NCBI RefSeq assembly: GCF_008710705.1
Contig: NZ_VYRZ01000001.1
Span: 1,178,001-1,242,000 of the forward strand
Length of the DNA stretch: 64,000 nt
Source: Microbacterium radiodurans
GTDB taxonomy: Bacteria; Actinomycetota; Actinomycetes; Actinomycetales; Microbacteriaceae
Reading direction: 5' to 3'
Shown: positions 1-7,617 of the stretch, in pieces
Position numbering within the stretch: position 1 is the first letter of the stretch
Layout: the number at the start of each line of letters is the position of its first letter
Program-made: the position numbers and the translations under genes
Notes under the pieces: generated by a model
Seen by the model: the letters and a program-made list of their open reading frames with translations, nothing else
Database searches by the model: none
Told to the model about the DNA's origin: nothing

Positions 1-57
1 GCCGAGAAGGCGAAGGAGGCCCTCGAGGCCGCCGGCGCCACGGTCACCCTCAAGTAA
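1..57 (+). CDS. rplL: 50S ribosomal protein L7/L12, C-terminal end (partial)
   Basis: The window opens inside a gene; frame 1 encodes 18 residues ending GATVTLK before a TAA stop at 55-57. The EKAKEALEAAGA helix followed by a final beta strand is the typical end of the L7/L12 C-terminal domain, the ribosomal stalk protein that recruits translation GTPases. The start and most of the gene lie upstream of the window. A strong hairpin follows 25 bases later. The call rests only on this short tail, but the tail is highly characteristic. Confidence 0.85.
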   Translation, partial: AEKAKEALEAAGATVTLK

Positions 58-82
58 TCCCCCGCTCTCGCTCGAGAGCAGC

Positions 83-117
83 ACGATGGCCCCGGATGCT
101 GCATCCGGGGCCATCGT
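83..117. terminator. Hairpin terminator between rplL and lacI-family gene
   Basis: Perfect 16-bp inverted repeat (83-98 with 102-117, loop CTG). It lies between the rplL stop and the stop of the convergent regulator gene, so it can serve both directions. There is no T-run, as is common in high-GC actinobacteria. Confidence 0.8.
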
Positions 118-166
118 CGTATCCGCGGCACTCCTGCGGGCCGCCGCACGAGGGTGCGCCCCGCGC

Positions 167-1207
167 TCAGTCGCGCGCGAGCCCGGTGTCGGACACCATG
201 ACGCCCTCGCGCCCCGGCACGGGCGCCGTCGAGCTTCGGACCACCAGGCGCGCCTGCAGCCGTTCGGTCGACGGGGCGAGATCCGGGTCGCCCAGGTGCG
301 CGCACAGGAGCCGAGCCGCAGCGGCGCCCTGCTCGCGCGGATTCTGAGCCAGAGTCGTCAAGGCGAACATCTCCGCGTACTCATGATCGTCGATGCCGAC
401 GACGCTCAGCGCGGCCGGCACGGGGATGCCGAGTCGACGGGCCGCGATCATCGCTCCGATCGCGACCTCGTCGCAGACCGCGACGAGGGCTGTCGGCCGC
501 TCGCGCAGGTCGCCGAGGAGGTCTACGGCGGCGGCGTACCCGCCCGGAAGCGACGTGAGAGCGGCGACATGCCGGGGGAGCAGGCCGGCCTCGCGCATCG
601 TGTCGCGGTATCCCTCGAGACGGATGGCGTCGACGCTCGGGCCGCGCCCGTCGCCGGCGCCCCCGACGAACACCACATCGGTGTGGCCGAGCGCGAGCAG
701 ATGCTCCGTCGCTCGTCGCGCCGCATGCAGGTCGTCGATCGCGACCGAGGTCGTTCCCTCGCCGCCTCCGATCACGCTGACGACGGGGCGCCCGATCGAG
801 ACGAGGCGCTCGAGCTCGTGATCGTCGGGTTCGAGCCCGACGGCGATGAGACCGTCGAAGCGCTGGCGCGCGAGGAAGTCCTCGAACACGCGTGCGCGCC
901 CCTCCGTGCCGGGACGGGCGTCGTAGAGCGTGAGGTCGAGGCCCTCGCGGAGGAGCACCGACTGGATCCCCTCGAGCACCTCGGCGAAGAACCAACGGGT
1001 CAGGTAGGGCATCACGACCCCCACGGCGCGCGTGCGTCCCGTCGCGAGACTGACAGCGCTCGTCGACGGAACGTAGCCGAGCGCGTCGGCGGCCGCGCGG
1101 ACGCGGCGGCGCGTCTGGTCCGAGACCTGCGAGCTGCCGGAGAGGGCGCGGCTGGCGGTCGCCTTCGACACGCCGGCGCTGCGGGCCACGTCTGCGATCC
1201 CGGTCAT
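167..1207 (-). CDS. LacI-family transcriptional regulator
   Basis: 346 residues, the usual LacI/GalR length. Residues 1-50 form the helix-turn-helix and hinge helix (GIADVARSAGVSKATASRALSG, then VSDQTRRRVRAAADALGYVP), followed by a periplasmic-binding-protein-like sugar sensor domain (residues 60-340). The start ATG has a good ribosome site (GGAAGGAGA). The gene is divergent from a sugar ABC importer, so it most likely represses that operon until a sugar ligand binds. Two similar operator-like palindromes lie in the shared intergenic region, one near this gene's start, suggesting autoregulation. The effector sugar cannot be read from sequence; an alpha-glucoside or related oligosaccharide is plausible from the transporter type. 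Confidence 0.93.
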   Translation of the reverse strand: MTGIADVARSAGVSKATASRALSGSSQVSDQTRRRVRAAADALGYVPSTSAVSLATGRTRAVGVVMPYLTRWFFAEVLEGIQSVLLREGLDLTLYDARPGTEGRARVFEDFLARQRFDGLIAVGLEPDDHELERLVSIGRPVVSVIGGGEGTTSVAIDDLHAARRATEHLLALGHTDVVFVGGAGDGRGPSVDAIRLEGYRDTMREAGLLPRHVAALTSLPGGYAAAVDLLGDLRERPTALVAVCDEVAIGAMIAARRLGIPVPAALSVVGIDDHEYAEMFALTTLAQNPREQGAAAARLLCAHLGDPDLAPSTERLQARLVVRSSTAPVPGREGVMVSDTGLARD

Positions 1208-1249
1208 GGGTCTCCTTCCGTTCGGCGGCGTCGTTGCGAGGCCGAGTCC

Positions 1250-1261
1250 GGAACCGGTTGC
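1250..1261. promoter_or_regulatory. Candidate LacI operator O1 (lacI-proximal)
   Basis: GGAACCGGTTGC, a near palindrome of LacI-family type, 43 bases upstream of the regulator start. It matches the second site at 1409-1420 at 10 of 12 positions, giving a shared GGAANCGGTTNC pattern. Position suggests autoregulation or looping. Confidence 0.5.
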
Positions 1262-1372
1262 GGCGTCATTGTGGCACGGTCATCGACACCGACGCTAGGC
1301 GCCGATACCGAGTCGAGACAATTGTGAGAGCGATACCACAGCGATCGGTTACGCAGTCGTTATCCGAGCTGG

Positions 1373-1402
1373 TTGAGCCGCGCCGGATCCGTACTCTACG
1401 GT
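1373..1402 (+). promoter_or_regulatory. Candidate promoter of sugar ABC operon
   Basis: TTGAGC (1373-1378) and TACGGT (1397-1402) with an 18-base spacer. The predicted transcription start falls near 1409, exactly where the second operator begins. A small GGGTCCC/GGGACCC inverted repeat (1447-1453/1460-1466) sits in the leader just before the ribosome site. Confidence 0.45.
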
Positions 1403-1408
1403 GGAGCC

Positions 1409-1420
1409 GGAAACGGTTCC
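1409..1420. promoter_or_regulatory. Candidate LacI operator O2 (importer promoter)
   Basis: GGAAACGGTTCC, a near-perfect palindrome of the LacI/GalR class. It overlaps the predicted transcription start of the importer operon, a classical repression position. Confidence 0.65.
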
Positions 1421-1484
1421 ATACCACCCACGCACCACAGTGGACGGGGTCCCGAGGACGGGACCCACTCGATGAGGAGGACAC

Positions 1485-2816
1485 ATGAAGACCATTCCAC
1501 GCCGCGCCCTCGCGTTCGGTTCGCTGATCGCCGTCGGCGGTCTCGCGCTGGCGGCCTGCAGTGGCGGCCCCGGTTCGACCAGCGGCGGCGGCAGCAGCGG
1601 CGGCGGCGAGGGTGACACGGAGGTGACCGTCTACGGCACGATCTCCGACACCGAGGCCGAGCTGCTCGAGCAGTCCTGGGCCGACTGGGAGGAGGAGAAC
1701 GGGATCGACATCGTCTACGAAGCCTCCAAGGAGTTCGAGACGCAGATCCCGGTCCGCGCCCAGGGTGGCAACGCTCCCGACCTGGCGATCTTCCCGCAGC
1801 CCGGACTCATGCGCGACATGGCCGAGGCCGGCTACCTCAAGGAGGCGCCGCAGACGGTCATCGACAACGTGGAGGAAGGCTGGTCCGACGACTGGGCCGC
1901 CTACGGCCAGTACGACGGAACGCAGTACGGCGCGCCGCTCATGGCGAGCGTCAAGGGCTGGATCTGGTACTCGCCCTCGACCTTCGCGGAGAACGGCTGG
2001 GAGGTGCCCACCGACTGGCAGGGCCTGCTCGATCTCACCGCGCAGATCCAGCAGTCCACCAGCACTGCCCCGTGGTGCATCGGCTTCGGCTCGGACGCCG
2101 CCACCGGCTGGCCGGGCACCGACTGGATCGAGGACATCGTCCTCCGTCAATCGGGCACCGATGTCTACGACCAGTGGGTCGCGAACGAGATCCCGTTCAC
2201 GTCGCCCGAGATCTCCTCGGCGTTCGAGGAGTTCGGCAAGATCGCCCTCAACGCCGACTACGTCAACGCCGGCTTCGGCGGTGTCGACACGATCGTCACG
2301 ACGCCGTTCGGCGACCCGGCGACCGCGCTCGTCCAGGGCAGCTGCGCTCTGCACCACCAGGCCTCGTTCTACGACGGCTTCATCACGGATGCCGGTGGCA
2401 CGGTCGCCGAGGACGGCGACATCTGGGCCTTCCTGACCCCGCCGTTCGAGTCCGGTGCGACGGGCAACGTCGTGACCGGCGGCGGCGAGATCGTCGGCGC
2501 GTTCAGCGACGACGAGGCTACGCAGAAGGTGCAGGCGTACCTCTCCAGCGCCGACTGGGCCAACTCGCGCGTCAGCCTGGGCGGCGTCATCTCGGCGAAC
2601 AAGGGCCTCGACCCGGCGAACGCGTCCAGCGAGATCCTGACCGAGGCCATCACCATCCTGCAGGACCCCGCCACGACGTTCCGCTTCGACGCCTCCGACC
2701 TGATGCCGTCGGCCGTCGGCACCGGGACGTTCTTCAAGGGCATGAACGACTGGGTGAACGGAACGCCCCAGGCCACGGTGCTCGAGCAGATCGAAGGCGG
2801 CTGGCCCTCCAGCTGA
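1485..2816 (+). CDS. Sugar ABC transporter substrate-binding lipoprotein
   Basis: 443 residues. It has an N-terminal lipoprotein signal: basic MKTIPRR, a hydrophobic core and lipobox LAAC with the acylated cysteine at residue 25, followed by a Ser/Gly-rich linker. The rest is a family-1 extracellular solute-binding protein that would capture a sugar outside the membrane and deliver it to the two permeases downstream. The ATG is preceded by GAGGAGG at ideal spacing. It is the first gene of the operon and is followed by a strong hairpin, consistent with higher expression than the permeases. Resemblance is to alpha-glucoside-type (AglE-like) binding proteins, but the ligand is inferred. Confidence 0.92.
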   Translation: MKTIPRRALAFGSLIAVGGLALAACSGGPGSTSGGGSSGGGEGDTEVTVYGTISDTEAELLEQSWADWEEENGIDIVYEASKEFETQIPVRAQGGNAPDLAIFPQPGLMRDMAEAGYLKEAPQTVIDNVEEGWSDDWAAYGQYDGTQYGAPLMASVKGWIWYSPSTFAENGWEVPTDWQGLLDLTAQIQQSTSTAPWCIGFGSDAATGWPGTDWIEDIVLRQSGTDVYDQWVANEIPFTSPEISSAFEEFGKIALNADYVNAGFGGVDTIVTTPFGDPATALVQGSCALHHQASFYDGFITDAGGTVAEDGDIWAFLTPPFESGATGNVVTGGGEIVGAFSDDEATQKVQAYLSSADWANSRVSLGGVISANKGLDPANASSEILTEAITILQDPATTFRFDASDLMPSAVGTGTFFKGMNDWVNGTPQATVLEQIEGGWPSS

Positions 2817-2822
2817 CCGCAC

Positions 2823-2852
2823 GGCGGGGCCGTCCTCCGGGACGGTCCCGCC
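2823..2852 (+). terminator. Intercistronic hairpin (attenuator / mRNA stabiliser)
   Basis: 13-bp stem with one G-U pair (2823-2835 with 2840-2852, loop TCCG), just after the binding-protein stop and before the first permease. In binding-protein-dependent operons such hairpins commonly raise binding-protein message relative to permease message. Confidence 0.6.
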
Positions 2853-2915
2853 TCTCCCACCTCCTGCTCCGCCCCCACCTCCGTCGAGTCCGACGACGCG
2901 CTCGAAAGGACACCC

Positions 2916-4049
2916 ATGCGCGACTTCTTCCAATGGCTGAGCACCATCTCGCCCTGGCTCGAGATCCCGATCATCATCGGCGTCTTCCTCGCCGTGGTCG
3001 GTCTCATCCTGTTCCTCGTCGAGATCGCCCCGCGCAGCGGGCGGGTCTACACGGGCGTCCGGCTGGCGGCCTGCGTCGCCGCTCCGGCGCTGGTGCTGTG
3101 GCTGCTGCAGTCCTATCAATGGGCGATCATCGCGGCCGCGTTCCTCGGTCTGCTCCTCTTCTTCCTCGACATGCGCGCCAAGCACGGCGCGGGGTCGCTG
3201 TTCCAGCTGCTCGCCTTCCTCTCGCCCGCGGTGCTGCTGCTCCTGGTCGGCCTCATCGTGCCGGCCATCCAGACCACGGGTCAGGCCTTCTTCAACCGCA
3301 ACGGCCAGGAATTCGTCGGTCTCGAGAACTTCATCTGGATCTTCACCCAGCCGCAGGGGCTCCGCGTCGTCCTCAACACGATCGTCTGGGTCGTCATCAC
3401 CCCGGTCGTCTCGACGATCGCCGGTCTCGCCTACGCGTACTTCATCGATAAGGCTCGCGGTGAGAAGTACTTCAAGATCCTGGTCTTCCTTCCGATGGCG
3501 ATCTCGTTCGTGGGAGCCTCGATCATCTGGCGCTTCATGTACACCGTGCGTCCCGCCGGTCAGGAGCAGATCGGCTTCCTGAACCAGGTCATCGTCTGGC
3601 TCGGCGGGCAGCCGATCAACTTCCTCGCCCTCGAGCCCTGGAACACCCTGTTCCTCATCGTGGTGCTCATCTGGGTGCAGACCGGTTTCGCCATGGTGAT
3701 CCTGTCGGCGGCGATCAAGGGCGTTCCGACCGAGCAGCTCGAGGCTGCCGAGCTCGACGGCACCAACGCCTGGGAGCGCTTCATCAACGTGGTGGTGCCC
3801 GGTATCCGCGGCTCGCTGGTCGTCGTGCTCACCACGATCGCCATCGCGTCGCTGAAGGTGTTCGACATCGTCCGGACGATGACCGCCGGCAACTCGAACA
3901 CATCCGTCATCGCGAACGAGATGTTCACTCAGATGCGCAGCTTCGAGCAGGGACGCGCCGCCGCCTTCGCGGTCGTGCTGTTCGTCCTGGTGCTGCCGCT
4001 GGTGGTCTACAACGCGGTTCAGCTCAAGAAGCAGCAGGAGGTGCGCTGA
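2916..4049 (+). CDS. Sugar ABC transporter permease (AglF-like, extended N-terminus)
   Basis: 377 residues, longer than the usual 290-300 of MalF-type CUT1 permeases. Three extra hydrophobic segments (about 17-36, 48-66, 69-85) precede the core six-helix permease. The cytoplasmic EAA loop that contacts the ATPase is intact near residues 274-298 (EQLEAAELDG, then a VVVPGI end). The start ATG follows CGAAAGGACACCC. It overlaps the second permease by one base (TGATG), implying translational coupling. With the lipoprotein and second permease it forms the membrane part of an importer. No ATPase gene is adjacent, so a shared MsiK-type ATPase encoded elsewhere is probably used. Confidence 0.92.
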   Translation: MRDFFQWLSTISPWLEIPIIIGVFLAVVGLILFLVEIAPRSGRVYTGVRLAACVAAPALVLWLLQSYQWAIIAAAFLGLLLFFLDMRAKHGAGSLFQLLAFLSPAVLLLLVGLIVPAIQTTGQAFFNRNGQEFVGLENFIWIFTQPQGLRVVLNTIVWVVITPVVSTIAGLAYAYFIDKARGEKYFKILVFLPMAISFVGASIIWRFMYTVRPAGQEQIGFLNQVIVWLGGQPINFLALEPWNTLFLIVVLIWVQTGFAMVILSAAIKGVPTEQLEAAELDGTNAWERFINVVVPGIRGSLVVVLTTIAIASLKVFDIVRTMTAGNSNTSVIANEMFTQMRSFEQGRAAAFAVVLFVLVLPLVVYNAVQLKKQQEVR

Positions 4050-5020
4050 TGAGCGCCGTCACACCGATCGACCTTCCCGTCGACGCCGAGACGAAGAAGG
4101 CCCTCACCCGAGGCGAGCGCAAGGCCGAACGCGGCGTGAGCGCGGGCGCGAAGAAGCGCCTGTCATCGCGCGGGGCCACCATCGCCGCCCTCGTGATCGC
4201 GGTGCTGTGGACCCTGCCGACCTTCGGCCTGTTCATCTCGTCTTTCCGGCCGCAGGAGCTCATCCAGTCCACGGGCTGGTGGACGGTGTTCACCAACTGG
4301 GGCTGGACGCTCGACAACTACGCCACCGCCCTCCAAGCCGGCAACAGCCAGCTGAACATGGCCGGCGCGTTCGTCAACTCGATCGCAATCACGCTCCCCG
4401 CGACGGTCATCCCGATCTCGATCGCGCTGCTCGCGGCCTACGCCTTCGCGTGGATGGAGTTCCGCGGTCGCAACATCCTCTTCGTGCTGATCTTCGCGCT
4501 GCAGATCGTGCCCATCCAGATGGCGCTCATCCCGCTCCTGCAGCTGTTCTCGGGCGGCTCGATCTTCGGGGTGCCGGTCATCCAGGGCATCGGACAGGCC
4601 GGTTACGCCCAGGTCTGGCTCGCGCACACGATCTTCGCGCTGCCGCTCGTGATCTTCCTGCTGCACAACTTCATGTCGGAAATCCCGCGCGACGTCATCG
4701 AGGCGGCCCGCGTCGACGGTGCCGGCCACGGCCAGATCTTCTTCCGGATCATCCTGCCGCTGACCATGCCGGCGATCGCCTCGGTCGCGATCTTCCAGTT
4801 CCTGTGGGTCTGGAACGACCTGCTCGTGGCCCTGATCTTCGCGGACGGCAACGTCGCGCCGATCACGAAGCTCCTCGCGGAGATGACGGGAAGCCGCGGT
4901 CAGGACTGGTACCTCCTCACGGCCGGCGCCTTCATCGCGATCGTCATCCCGCTCGCCGTGTTCCTCTCCCTGCAGCGCTTCTTCGTCCGAGGCCTGCTGG
5001 CGGGCTCGACGAAGGGCTGA
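4049..5020 (+). CDS. Sugar ABC transporter permease (AglG/MalG-like)
   Basis: 323 residues: a basic cytoplasmic tail of about 43 residues, then six predicted membrane helices. The EAA motif (VIEAARVDGAGH, ending IILPLTMPAI) lies in the last third, as in MalG-type subunits. It starts by one-base overlap with the upstream permease and ends before a strong terminator, so it is the last gene of the importer operon. No glycosidase or ATPase follows. Confidence 0.92.
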   Translation: MSAVTPIDLPVDAETKKALTRGERKAERGVSAGAKKRLSSRGATIAALVIAVLWTLPTFGLFISSFRPQELIQSTGWWTVFTNWGWTLDNYATALQAGNSQLNMAGAFVNSIAITLPATVIPISIALLAAYAFAWMEFRGRNILFVLIFALQIVPIQMALIPLLQLFSGGSIFGVPVIQGIGQAGYAQVWLAHTIFALPLVIFLLHNFMSEIPRDVIEAARVDGAGHGQIFFRIILPLTMPAIASVAIFQFLWVWNDLLVALIFADGNVAPITKLLAEMTGSRGQDWYLLTAGAFIAIVIPLAVFLSLQRFFVRGLLAGSTKG

Positions 5021-5040
5021 CACCCGGAGTCCCCTCCATG

Positions 5041-5086
5041 CGACGAGGCCCCGGCGACGATCCATCTGGTCGCCGGGGCCTCGTCG
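5041..5086. terminator. Terminator of ABC importer operon / SDR gene
   Basis: Perfect 18-bp inverted repeat (5041-5058 with 5069-5086, 10-base loop) between two convergent genes, so probably bidirectional. Confidence 0.85.
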
Positions 5087-5102
5087 TCGTGTCCGGCGCG
5101 GG

Positions 5103-6104
5103 TTACTGCACCGACCAGCCGCCGTCGGAGGCGAGGACGGCGCCGTTGATGTTGACGGCGTCGTCGGAGAGCAGGAAGGTGATGGATGCCGCGAGCTCCT
5201 CGGCTGTGGCCACCGTCGGAATCTGGGCCTGGAACGGCCGCAGGCGCGCCGAGCCTGCCTCGGACACGTTCGGCGGGAACGGGATGCCGGTGGCGACGCC
5301 CCCCGGCGCGACGGCGTTGACGCGGATGCCGTGCGGCCCGTACATGAAGGCCGCCGACCGGGTGAGCCCCACCACCGCGTGCTTCGAAGCGGTGTAGGCG
5401 TTGCCCGACGCGTTCCCGCGCAGCGCCGCCTCGCTGGCGACGTTGACGACGGCGCCGCGGCCGGCGGCGATCATCGTCGGCAGAACCGCCCGGGTCAGCT
5501 TGAACGCTCCGGTGAGGTTGACGCCGATGACCCGGTCCCACATCTCGTCCGTGGTCTCGTGCAGCGGCGAGAAGTCGTCGTTGATCCCGGCGACGTTGGC
5601 GAGAGCGTCGATGCGCGCACCGGCGGCTGCGACGATCGCGTCGACCGATTCCTGGCGAGTGATGTCGCCCGCGACAGTCGTCACGTCGGCCTCGCCGAGC
5701 GAGGCGGCGAGCTCGCCGAGCCGCTCCGCGGATATGTCGACCGCGATGACTCTGCCGCCTTCGCGCGCGACGCGTGACGCGGTGGCGCGTCCGATGCCCG
5801 AGGCGGCGCCTGTCACGACGACGGTCCTGCCGGCGAAGCGTCCGGGCACGATGCGCTCCTGCCACCCGCCGGGCTCCGTCTCCTCCGGCGCGACTCCGCC
5901 GTTCGCCTGCAGCACCAGGTCGTCGACCACTGCCTGGGGCATCTTCCCCTGGCTGAGCGCGACGAGCTGCTGCAACGGGAGCCCGCGCACCGGCGCGAGC
6001 GTGTCGACTCCGACTCCCGCCTGTGCGAGCAGCTGACCGATGAGCGGCCCACCGGCGGGGTCGTCTATCCAGTCGCCGATGGGGGAGGAGGCGGTGAGGG
6101 CCAT
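5103..6104 (-). CDS. Short-chain dehydrogenase/reductase with N-terminal extension
   Basis: 333 residues from the ATG at 6104, which has AGGAAAGGA upstream; a longer in-frame start at 6143 has no such site. Residues about 85-333 are a classical SDR: TGAASGIGRAT nucleotide-binding motif, NVAG-type strand, catalytic Ser region (NVASE), YTASK active-site Tyr/Lys, and a C-terminal SDGGW. The first ~75 residues are not part of the SDR fold; they carry a GDWIDDPAGGPL segment resembling the tail seen after some actinobacterial family-3 glycosidases (recalled similarity, unverified). Divergent from a MarR gene, with a perfect palindrome over its promoter. The substrate is unknown. Confidence 0.85.
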   Translation of the reverse strand: MALTASSPIGDWIDDPAGGPLIGQLLAQAGVGVDTLAPVRGLPLQQLVALSQGKMPQAVVDDLVLQANGGVAPEETEPGGWQERIVPGRFAGRTVVVTGAASGIGRATASRVAREGGRVIAVDISAERLGELAASLGEADVTTVAGDITRQESVDAIVAAAGARIDALANVAGINDDFSPLHETTDEMWDRVIGVNLTGAFKLTRAVLPTMIAAGRGAVVNVASEAALRGNASGNAYTASKHAVVGLTRSAAFMYGPHGIRVNAVAPGGVATGIPFPPNVSEAGSARLRPFQAQIPTVATAEELAASITFLLSDDAVNINGAVLASDGGWSVQ

Positions 6105-6142
6105 GTCGATTCCTTTCCTGCGTCCGTCGTCGGACGCGAACA

Positions 6143-6157
6143 TTAGCCTCAGGCTAA
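6143..6157. promoter_or_regulatory. Perfect palindromic operator between SDR and marR genes
   Basis: TTAGCCT-C-AGGCTAA, a 7+1+7 perfect inverted repeat. On the minus strand it abuts a TAATGT hexamer that could be the SDR -10 box; on the plus strand it lies about 45-60 bases upstream of the marR start. This is a typical binding site size for a MarR dimer controlling both genes. Confidence 0.7.
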
Positions 6158-6201
6158 GCGATTCCGCCGGTGCGCGGCATCCTTTCGATTAGCGTGTGAC
6201 C

Positions 6202-6654
6202 GTGACGGATGCGGCGACCACGGCGGCTCGGGAGCGCATCGAAGCGCTGACCCTGGCGATCTCGGTGCGCTCGCTCCCACGCATGGTCGGTTCGCTCCTC
6301 GAGACGAACCTGACCATCACGCAGCTGAAGACGCTCACGGCGATCGTCGTCGCCGAGTCGGCGACCGCGAGCGCGCTCGCCGAGCAGTTCGCGGTGTCGC
6401 TTCCGACGATGTCGAAGCTCATCGACCGATTGGTCGAGCAAGGGCTCGTGGAGCGGGTCACCGATCTCGACGATCAGCGCGTGCGACGCGTGCGACCCAC
6501 GCCGCTCGGGCGCGAGGTCTTCGGTCAGGTCGTCGGTCCGCGGCCGGCTCTCGGCGTCGATGTGCTGGCGGGACTGGATCTCGAGGAGCTCGTGGCTCTC
6601 GAGGTGGGGATGCGAGCCGTCAACCGCGAGCTCCAGCGTCTCGCCGCGCGCTGA
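6202..6654 (+). CDS. MarR-family transcriptional regulator
   Basis: 150 residues from GTG 6202 (another GTG lies at 6196). I prefer 6202 because a TAGCGT -10 hexamer (6190-6195) sits exactly 6 bases upstream and no Shine-Dalgarno is present, which fits a leaderless transcript. Winged helix-turn-helix: TASALAEQFAVSLPTMSKLIDRLVEQGLV recognition region split around residues 55-85, then the wing VTDLDDQRVRRVRPT. Helical dimerisation ends flank it. Divergent from the SDR gene; likely represses it through the palindrome at 6143-6157. Confidence 0.88.
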   Translation: MTDAATTAARERIEALTLAISVRSLPRMVGSLLETNLTITQLKTLTAIVVAESATASALAEQFAVSLPTMSKLIDRLVEQGLVERVTDLDDQRVRRVRPTPLGREVFGQVVGPRPALGVDVLAGLDLEELVALEVGMRAVNRELQRLAAR

Positions 6655-6772
6655 CCCCGGCGGCCGACGTTCTGTCAACACCCTCGGTGATGGACCGGCG
6701 CGTGCGTAGCGTCGCTGTCTCGACAGGACGTTCGCGCATCCGCGGCCGTCCGCGCGACGAAGGAGCGCACGC

Positions 6773-6949
6773 ATGACGACCTCGGAAGACGATCGATACG
6801 ACGACCGCGAAGACGAGCCGGGGGATCAGCCCGATTCCGGTCGTGAGGCGGCGGGAACGCACGGTGCGGTCGATCGCGAGGATCCGCCCGGGCCCGACAC
6901 GACGACGGATGCGGACGGCGACCCGCTCGACAACCCGTCCGGAGGGTGA
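6773..6949 (+). CDS. Small acidic disordered protein
   Basis: 58-residue ORF with a good ribosome site (GAAGGAG, 8 bases before ATG). It is almost entirely Asp, Glu, Gly, Pro and Thr, with no hydrophobic core, signal or known motif, so probably intrinsically disordered. Its composition and end (DPLDNPSGG) resemble another small acidic protein 3 kb downstream (9912-10127). It precedes a stress-type flavin/PLP-fold protein gene and may share its transcript. Function unknown; codon use and ribosome site support it being real. Confidence 0.55.
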   Translation: MTTSEDDRYDDREDEPGDQPDSGREAAGTHGAVDREDPPGPDTTTDADGDPLDNPSGG

Positions 6950-7053
6950 TCTCCCGCCGGCCGACCGGTGACCCACCGAGCCCCGCGGTGTCAAGACGAC
7001 GCGCGGCGACGCCGTGCGGTGCGAGGGTGGAGCACCCCGACGAAGGAGAGACG

Positions 7054-7545
7054 ATGACCGAGGCATCGCACGACGACGACCCCCGCACGACCCTGACCGA
7101 GTTGCTGCCGGATTTCCGCTTCGCCATGGTCACGACGACCGACGGCGACGGCAAGCTCACGTCGCGTCCGCTGACGGTGCAGGAGGCCGAGTTCGACGGA
7201 GACCTGTGGTTCATCGTCGGGCGCGGCAGTTCGGTCGTCGAGCACGTCCGGAGCCGCCCGGGAGTCGGCGTGTCGCTCAGCACCAACGACGCTTGGGTGT
7301 CGCTCGCCGGCGACGCCGAGGTCGTGGACGACCTCGGCCGGCTTCGCGACTTCTGGTCGAACGCGGTCGACGCGTGGTTCCCCAAGGGTCCGGAGGACCC
7401 CGAGGTCACGCTCCTGAAGGTCGGTGCGGTGTCGGGCCAGTACTGGAGCAGTGCGGGCGGCCGGATCGCGACGCTCGTCGGGCTGGTGAAGTCGAAGCTG
7501 ACCGGTGAGCCGTACGAGGGATCGAGCGGCAAGACGGAACTCTGA
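7054..7545 (+). CDS. Pyridoxamine 5'-phosphate oxidase-fold general stress protein
   Basis: 163 residues from ATG 7054, preceded by GAAGGAGAG. The sequence has the split beta-barrel flavin-binding pattern of general stress protein 26 family: FAMVTTTDGDGKLTSRPLTV near the start, DLWFIVGRGS, then WVSLAGDAEVV and a C-terminal VGAVSGQYWSSAG. Such proteins bind FMN or related cofactors and are often induced by stress; the reaction is not established. It stands between an acidic mini-protein and a convergent hydrolase, separated from the latter by a terminator. Confidence 0.87.
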   Translation: MTEASHDDDPRTTLTELLPDFRFAMVTTTDGDGKLTSRPLTVQEAEFDGDLWFIVGRGSSVVEHVRSRPGVGVSLSTNDAWVSLAGDAEVVDDLGRLRDFWSNAVDAWFPKGPEDPEVTLLKVGAVSGQYWSSAGGRIATLVGLVKSKLTGEPYEGSSGKTEL

Positions 7546-7570
7546 GCTCGCCGATCCTCGACGTGAGCAC

Positions 7571-7603
7571 GAACGGGGCGCCCCTTGAGAGGGCGCCCCG
7601 TTC
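7571..7603. terminator. Bidirectional terminator
   Basis: 13-bp perfect stem (7571-7583 with 7591-7603, loop CTTGAGA) between convergent stress-protein and hydrolase genes. Confidence 0.85.
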
Positions 7604-7617
7604 GCTGTGCGCGGTGC

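Noticed and set aside
1315-1330. ACAATTGT palindrome in the lacI intergenic region
   Set aside because: Short, not repeated, and unlike the two GGAANCGGTTNC sites; likely chance.
1266-3185. 639-codon minus-strand frame
   Set aside because: Antisense to the ABC binding protein; no ribosome site and no domain.
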